Of a stretch of 9,803 nucleotides of DNA, positions 5,295 to 9,803 are shown one piece after another. The stretch spans positions 1-9,803 of the forward strand of contig CABVCJ010000067.1 in assembly GCA_902496845.1 (NCBI GenBank). Direction: 5' to 3'. This DNA is from an uncultured Collinsella sp. Lineage in GTDB: Bacteria; Actinomycetota; Coriobacteriia; Coriobacteriales; Coriobacteriaceae. Made by a program: the position numbers and the translations under genes. Every line of letters begins with the position of its first letter. The stretch's first letter is position 1. The notes beneath the pieces are model-generated. The model searched no databases. It was not told the DNA's origin and worked only from the letters and a program-made list of their open reading frames with translations.

Positions 5295-6266
5295 GTGAAT
5301 TCTGAATCCATCGCCGTCATCATCCCTTGCTACAACGAAGCGCTCACGATCGGAAAAGTCATCGACGACTTTCACCGCGAGCTTCCGCAGGCGACGGTCT
5401 ATGTCTATGACAACAACTCGTCGGACGATACCTCACGCATCGCCACCGAGCACGGCGCCACAGTCCGCTTTGAGCCCCGTCAGGGAAAGGGCAACGTGTG
5501 CCGCCAGATGTTTCGCGATATCGACGCCGATTGCTACCTGATGGTCGACGGAGACGACACCTACCCCGCCGAGGCGGCCAAAGCCCTCTGCGAGCCCATC
5601 CTCAACGGCACGGCCGATATGACCGTAGGCGATCGCCTTTCCAACGGCACCTACGCCGAGGAAAACAAGCGTGCCTTCCACGGCTTTGGCAACAATCTGG
5701 TCCGCGCCATGATCAAGTGGATCTATGGTTACAGCTTCGATGACGTCATGACCGGCTACCGCGCCATGAGCCGCCCGTTCGTTAAAACCTTCCCCGTGCT
5801 TTCCGAGGGCTTTCAGATCGAAACCGAGCTCTCGATTCACGCCGTCGACCACCGCTGGCGCATCAAAGATGTACCCATCGAGTACCGCGACCGTCCGGAA
5901 GGCTCCGAGTCCAAGCTCAATACCGTGAGCGACGGCATTAAAGTCGTTACGATGATCGGCACGCTGTTCAAGGACTACCGCCCGCTGAAGTTCTTCAGTC
6001 TGGTTGCGCTTTTATTCGCGATTATCGGCCTGGCTTTGGGCATTCCTATCTTTGTTGAGTACTTTCAGACCGGTCTGGTCCCGCGCTTCCCCACCGCCAT
6101 GCTCGCCGCCTCGTTTATGTTCCTGTGCGGACTGAGCCTTGCGACCGGATTCATCCTGGATTCTGTGGCAAAGGTTGAGAAAAAGCAGTGGGAGGTCAAC
6201 GTGTACAGCAAATACGCCTACGATGACCAGCCCGGCCACCCTACTTCCAAGCCAAGCGAGAGGTAA
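5295..6266 (+). CDS. Family 2 glycosyltransferase, membrane-anchored, polyprenyl-phosphate type (DPM1-like)
   Basis: The protein has 323 residues. A GT-A catalytic domain (about 5-215) begins with AVIIPCYNE (7-15), has YDNNSSDDT (38-46) for nucleotide binding and the metal-binding DGDD (85-88), followed later by GFQIETELS (172-180) and a basic RPEGSESKLNTVSDG stretch (200-214), as in dolichol- or polyprenyl-phosphate sugar synthases. Two hydrophobic segments follow (about 233-257 and 266-290) with a soluble tail. The family's usual role is to move a sugar from a nucleotide donor onto a membrane lipid phosphate at the cytoplasmic face; donor and acceptor cannot be assigned here. It is the first gene of the operon, with a GTG start, and its stop lies 6 bp before the next transferase. 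It differs clearly from its neighbour in motifs, so it is not a recent duplicate. Confidence 0.88.
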   Translation: MNSESIAVIIPCYNEALTIGKVIDDFHRELPQATVYVYDNNSSDDTSRIATEHGATVRFEPRQGKGNVCRQMFRDIDADCYLMVDGDDTYPAEAAKALCEPILNGTADMTVGDRLSNGTYAEENKRAFHGFGNNLVRAMIKWIYGYSFDDVMTGYRAMSRPFVKTFPVLSEGFQIETELSIHAVDHRWRIKDVPIEYRDRPEGSESKLNTVSDGIKVVTMIGTLFKDYRPLKFFSLVALLFAIIGLALGIPIFVEYFQTGLVPRFPTAMLAASFMFLCGLSLATGFILDSVAKVEKKQWEVNVYSKYAYDDQPGHPTSKPSER

Positions 6267-6272
6267 ACCACC

Positions 6273-7241
6273 ATGCCGCTCATCTCCATCGTCGTGCCGT
6301 GCTACAACGAGCAGGAATCACTTCCGATCTTTCTCAAAGAGCTCGATGGCGTCGTTCGCATCATGACTCAGCAGGACCCCGAGATCTCCTTTGAAGCCGT
6401 CCTCATCGACGATGGCTCGGCAGACAAAACGCTTGCCGTCATGAAAGCAGAAGCCGCGGCGGCGCATCCATACGCCATCCGCTGGCACTCTTTCTCGCGT
6501 AACTTTGGCAAGGAGGCGGCGCTACTCGCCGGACTCCAGCACGCAAAGGGCGACTATGTCGCCACCATGGACGCCGACATGCAGGACCCGCCCTCGCTCC
6601 TACCGCAGATGTACGAGATCTTGCAGACCGAAAACTACGACAACGTCGCCACACGCAGGACCACCCGCGAAGGCGAGCCTCCCATCAGGTCGTTCTGTGC
6701 CCGTATGTTCTACAAGATCATCAACCGCATTTCAAAGGCCGACATCGTCGACGGAGCACGCGATTTTAGGCTCATGAAGCGGCTTATGGTCAACGCCATC
6801 ATCTCCATGGGCGAATACAACCGATTCTCCAAGGGCATTTACGGCTGGGTTGGCTTCAAAACCAAATGGCTCCCCTACGTAAACGTCAACCGCGTGGCCG
6901 GCGAGACCAAATGGAGCTTTTGGTCGCTGCTCCTCTATTCCATCGACGGCATCGTCGCTTTTTCCACAGCGCCGCTCTCCCTCGCCGCCCTCACGGGTAT
7001 CGTTTTCTGTCTCATCGCCATCCTGGGATTTATCGTCATCCTGGTCAAAACGCTTGTTTGGGGCGACCCCGTAGGCGGATGGCCCTCCCTTGCCTGCCTC
7101 ATAACGCTGTTTGGCGGCATGCAGCTCCTGTGCCTGGGAATCATCGGTGAATACTTGGCAAAAGCCTACTTGGAAACCAAGCGACGTCCCATCTATATCA
7201 TTCGAGAATCCAACGAGGAATCTGATGACACGGCCCAATAA
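6273..7241 (+). CDS. Family 2 glycosyltransferase, undecaprenyl-phosphate sugar synthase type (GtrB/CsbB-like)
   Basis: The protein has 322 residues. The GT-A domain opens with ISIVVPCYNEQESLP (4-18), has IDDGSADKT (45-53), FSRNFGKEAALLAGL (74-88), the DxD metal site in MDADMQDPP (99-107) and DFRLM (164-168). ENRF-like and KGIYGWVGF stretches (181-195) follow. All are characteristic of GtrB/CsbB/YkcC bactoprenol glycosyltransferases. Two membrane spans (about 237-261 and 272-296) and a tail with GEYLAKAYLETKRRPIYI (292-309) complete the family pattern. It should load a hexose or amino sugar onto undecaprenyl phosphate inside the cell. ATG 6273 has GAGAGG (6258-6263) upstream. Its 3' end overlaps yfhO by 17 bp, so the two products are probably made together. 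In Bacillus and Listeria, CsbB/GtlA-type enzymes work with YfhO/GtlB proteins, and this pairing supports the same here. Confidence 0.9.
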   Translation: MPLISIVVPCYNEQESLPIFLKELDGVVRIMTQQDPEISFEAVLIDDGSADKTLAVMKAEAAAAHPYAIRWHSFSRNFGKEAALLAGLQHAKGDYVATMDADMQDPPSLLPQMYEILQTENYDNVATRRTTREGEPPIRSFCARMFYKIINRISKADIVDGARDFRLMKRLMVNAIISMGEYNRFSKGIYGWVGFKTKWLPYVNVNRVAGETKWSFWSLLLYSIDGIVAFSTAPLSLAALTGIVFCLIAILGFIVILVKTLVWGDPVGGWPSLACLITLFGGMQLLCLGIIGEYLAKAYLETKRRPIYIIRESNEESDDTAQ

Positions 7242-9636
7242 CAGCACGCTCAAGAATGTGGCGTTCTACGCCGCCTGCTTCGCATTTTCCGTCGCACTCT
7301 TTGTCGCACTTGCAGCGGCAGGGCATGTCTACCCCTTTGGCGACAAATCGTTTCTCACCAACGATCTCAAATACCAATACATCGACTTCTTTGCGTGGTT
7401 TCGCCGCGTCCTTTTAGGCGAGGCAAACCTTCGCTATTCCTTCTCACAGGGACTCGGCATGAACACATGGGGGCTCTATAGCTACTACCTCGCCAGCCCC
7501 TTCAACCTGCTCTGTGTGCTGTTTCCCGCAGACAAGCTGACGCTCTTCGTATTTGCCATAACCGCGCTCAAACTGGGCTGCATCCACATCAGCAGCGCTT
7601 GGTATGTGCAAAAGCGCTTTGACCTGTCCAAGCCCGCCGCATTCTTGCTATCCCTCTCGTTCACGTTTTGCAGCTGGACCATAAGTAATTTGTGTAATCC
7701 GCTCTGGATTGATTGCCTTATCCTGCTACCCATCTGCGCCTTCGGATGCTACGAGCTCATTCGCGAACAAAATATGGTACGCCTCGTTATTGCGATTGCT
7801 CTCAATGTCATGTTCTGTTGGTATACGGCCTATATCAACATCCTATTCCTCTGCATCTTCGTATTGGTTGAGTTTGTCGATTACGTCGCTGCAGAAGGAT
7901 TTAGCTGGATGCTCACGCTCGACCGGGCCCTACGATTTGCAGGGGCTATGATGCTTGGGCTGCTCCTGTCCGCCTGGACCTTTTTGCCGACCATCCTTGC
8001 CATGGCAAAAGGCGGCCCCGTGCTGGCACTTGGCCCCTTGCTTAAAACAGGCCTCAAATCGCTCATCAGGGGCTTCATCCCCGGCATGTGGGTGAATAAC
8101 GGGAACACGCCGCAGTTCTATTGCGGCGTAATCATGATGTTACTTGCAATAAGCCTACTGTTTAACCGCAAGGTTTCGGCCAAGATACGCATCGCAACGT
8201 TCGTCGTCACAGCCGTCCTGATCGCTAGCTCCGTTTTGAGCCCGCTCGAGTACATCTGGTGCGGCATGCGCGTTCCCAACGGGTTCTATTCGCGCACAGC
8301 CTTTTTGCTGGGCTTCTTTACGATGTGGGCCGCAGGCTATTCGTTGCAGGTGTTCGAGGGCCAGCCCAAATTTCGTCATGTCTATCGACCCGCCGTCGTA
8401 TTACCAATCCTGACAATCACCGCAATTGAGTTGTTTATCAACGCCCATGTGATGTGGAACCAACTGTACGCAGGCTATTCCGAAGATGCCAACTGTACCT
8501 ATGTGACTACCGCAACCAACACGATCACAGCCATTCAAGACCAGGATTCTGCGTCATTCTACCGCATCGATCGAACGACCACGCGCACCGATAGCGCCGC
8601 CCTCAACGAGGGCTTAGCGCTTGGGTACAACCAGCTGTCGTCCTACTCATCCGCAAATAACCCGCAGGCAATTGCATTGCTCAACTCCCTTGGATACAGC
8701 AGCGCCGGCGAGTTTTCGACCCGTTATGCCGAACCCATTCTTGCCGTCGATGCCCTGCTGGGAGTTAAGTACGCCATTGCCGAACACAGCCCCGCAGGAT
8801 ACGTTACGGCAAAGGCAAATCAAACCGACTCCGCAAGCACGGTCTACGAGAATCCCAATGCGCTCAGCGCTGGCATCGCAGCTTCGAGCGGCGTTCAAAA
8901 CAGCACGTTAGAGGGCAAGAACCCCTTCGAAAAGCAAAATGACCTATACAGCAAAATCCTGGGCCGCGAGGTAGAGCTCTATACCAAAATCGAGGCTACG
9001 AACACGGAAAATGGTGAGAACCAAAAGCAATGGAGCGTTACCGTTCCGGCGGAGTCCATCGGATACCTCTACATTAACAAAGATGCGACCGCCGGCAGTT
9101 ATTGGCCAGTCACCCTTACCATCGACCAGCGAACGATCACAAACGAGGCCTGGAGATTCGACAATAATATCCGCCAGATTGCGGATGCATCGGACACCCC
9201 GAGCCAGCATACGGTGTCAATCGGAGTCGCAGAGGGTTATACGGACATGCCCCAAGACAATGAGCCGGTCTTTTACGCCCTCAATCTGGACGTTTTCCAG
9301 CAGATTATGAACGAGCTTAAGACGAACGAATTTGTTCCGACGGTTTTTAAGGACGGAAGGATCGAAGGCGAGTATACCGCCAAGTATGACGGCAACCTGC
9401 TGCTGAGCGTTCCGTACGATGAGGGCTGGAACATAACGGTAAACGGAACCGCCGCAGAACTAACGCCCGCCGCCGATAAGGGCCTGTCGTCCCTGAACGT
9501 GCAGAAAGGCGCGAATAGGATCGTGATGACCTACAAGACTCCGGGCGCCCTTTCTGGGCTTGCAGTGAGTCTGGCGACCACCGTCGCCCTTGTTGCAGCG
9601 GGTCTATACGCCAGGCATAAGAAAAGCCGCCGTTAA
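7225..9636 (+). CDS. YfhO-family membrane glycosyltransferase (GT-C-like)
   Basis: This 803-residue polytopic protein has about 12 spans between 12 and 408, a long extracytoplasmic domain (about 410-770), one last span (about 774-796) and a basic cytoplasmic tail (RHKKSRR). Family features are the first outer loop with GDKSFLTNDLKYQY (39-52), where an Asp (40 or 47) is the likely GT-C catalytic residue, then YSFSQGLGMN (71-80), RVPNGFYSRTAF (349-360), the outer GYNQLSSYSS (467-476), LLGVKYAI (511-518) and the C-terminal LLLSVPYDEGWNITVNG (725-741). YfhO proteins are thought to take a sugar from a lipid-phosphate carrier outside the cell and attach it to surface polymers such as lipoteichoic acid. 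ATG 7225 is chosen because GAGG (7215-7218) precedes it by 6 nt and the first span follows at once. The longer frame from 7111 lies within the upstream gene. Codons are visibly more AT-rich than in the aro genes. Confidence 0.9.
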   Translation: MTRPNNSTLKNVAFYAACFAFSVALFVALAAAGHVYPFGDKSFLTNDLKYQYIDFFAWFRRVLLGEANLRYSFSQGLGMNTWGLYSYYLASPFNLLCVLFPADKLTLFVFAITALKLGCIHISSAWYVQKRFDLSKPAAFLLSLSFTFCSWTISNLCNPLWIDCLILLPICAFGCYELIREQNMVRLVIAIALNVMFCWYTAYINILFLCIFVLVEFVDYVAAEGFSWMLTLDRALRFAGAMMLGLLLSAWTFLPTILAMAKGGPVLALGPLLKTGLKSLIRGFIPGMWVNNGNTPQFYCGVIMMLLAISLLFNRKVSAKIRIATFVVTAVLIASSVLSPLEYIWCGMRVPNGFYSRTAFLLGFFTMWAAGYSLQVFEGQPKFRHVYRPAVVLPILTITAIELFINAHVMWNQLYAGYSEDANCTYVTTATNTITAIQDQDSASFYRIDRTTTRTDSAALNEGLALGYNQLSSYSSANNPQAIALLNSLGYSSAGEFSTRYAEPILAVDALLGVKYAIAEHSPAGYVTAKANQTDSASTVYENPNALSAGIAASSGVQNSTLEGKNPFEKQNDLYSKILGREVELYTKIEATNTENGENQKQWSVTVPAESIGYLYINKDATAGSYWPVTLTIDQRTITNEAWRFDNNIRQIADASDTPSQHTVSIGVAEGYTDMPQDNEPVFYALNLDVFQQIMNELKTNEFVPTVFKDGRIEGEYTAKYDGNLLLSVPYDEGWNITVNGTAAELTPAADKGLSSLNVQKGANRIVMTYKTPGALSGLAVSLATTVALVAAGLYARHKKSRR

Positions 9637-9651
9637 CAAGCGGCGGCTTTT
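9622..9651. terminator. Intrinsic terminator overlapping the yfhO stop codon, probably bidirectional
   Basis: AAAAGCCGCCG (9622-9632) pairs with CGGCGGCTTTT (9641-9651), an 11-bp stem with an 8-nt loop. The TAA stop of yfhO (9634-9636) lies in the loop and the last codons form the left arm. T-runs occur at the 3' side on both strands, so it can end both the yfhO operon and the facing - strand gene, whose stop is 23 bp away. Confidence 0.85.
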
Positions 9652-9673
9652 ACTCTCGAAAAGTTAATAGCGG

Positions 9674-9803
9674 CTAGAGCGTCTTGAGGTACTCCCCCAG
9701 CTCTTCCTCCCAGTCGGGCATGTTGAACCCGACCGACTCGAGCCTGGAAAGGTCGAGCGCGGAGTGGACCGGGCGCGGGGCGACGGGGCCGGCGGCGCTC
9801 GCG
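9674..9803 (-). CDS. rfbD: dTDP-4-dehydrorhamnose reductase, C-terminal fragment (5' part outside window)
   Basis: On the - strand an open frame enters from the right edge and ends at TAG 9676-9674, giving the last 42 residues. They read APRPVHSALDLSRLESVG, then FNMPDWEEELGEYLKTL. The RPxxSxLDxxRL pattern followed by a PDWxxxLxxYL ending is how RmlD/RfbD proteins close; RP and S contribute to the substrate-binding end of the domain. The enzyme makes dTDP-L-rhamnose in its last NADPH-dependent step. This points to a rhamnose-containing surface polymer and fits the exporter and transferases to the left. It is convergent with yfhO across the shared terminator. In some Gram-positives this region is fused to an RfbC domain at the N-terminus, which cannot be judged from this piece. 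Confidence 0.8.
   Translation of the reverse strand, partial: ASAAGPVAPRPVHSALDLSRLESVGFNMPDWEEELGEYLKTL

Noticed and set aside
7111..7224. Longer yfhO start at 7111
   Set aside because: It lies wholly inside the upstream transferase gene, encodes no family sequence, and ATG 7225 has its own ribosome site.

Overview
The window looks like chromosomal DNA of a GC-rich Gram-positive actinobacterium. My best guess is a gut member of the Coriobacteriia, such as Collinsella. This guess rests on the codon style, the strong AGGAG ribosome sites with several GTG starts, and the gene content; it is not a database match. No phage, plasmid, CRISPR or transposase genes are visible.

Left part (1-3275, + strand): a cluster for the end of the shikimate pathway and phenylalanine synthesis. 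It holds the tail of chorismate synthase (aroC), a chorismate mutase/prephenate dehydratase/ACT protein (pheA), a shikimate dehydrogenase-shikimate kinase fusion (aroE-aroK) and a type II dehydroquinate dehydratase (aroQ). AroQ, AroE and AroK supply three consecutive steps from dehydroquinate to shikimate-3-phosphate. AroC makes chorismate, and PheA takes it to phenylpyruvate under likely Phe feedback. Two REP-like palindromic elements sit in the gaps. One is a pair of inverted 39-bp copies between aroC and pheA. The other is a single hairpin with a GGGGACAGACACC core between aroE-aroK and aroQ.

Middle (3276-5134, - strand): an intrinsic terminator, a tRNA-Arg(UCU) gene with encoded CCA, and an ABC-2 polysaccharide exporter pair (permease then ATPase, Wzm/Wzt or TagG/TagH type). 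The ATPase is the short form without a C-terminal glycan-binding domain.

Right part (5135-9803): a divergent intergenic region leads into a tight + strand operon. It holds two membrane-anchored family 2 glycosyltransferases of the polyprenyl-phosphate type, then a large YfhO-family membrane protein. The second transferase plus YfhO matches the CsbB/YfhO (GtlA/GtlB) type of extracytoplasmic glycosylation. In that scheme a sugar is loaded on undecaprenyl phosphate inside the cell and transferred to a surface polymer outside. The operon ends in a hairpin terminator that overlaps the yfhO stop codon. It faces the 3' end of a - strand gene that looks like dTDP-4-dehydrorhamnose reductase (rfbD). 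Together, 3510-9803 reads as part of a cell-surface glycopolymer locus, probably containing rhamnose, for synthesis, export and decoration.
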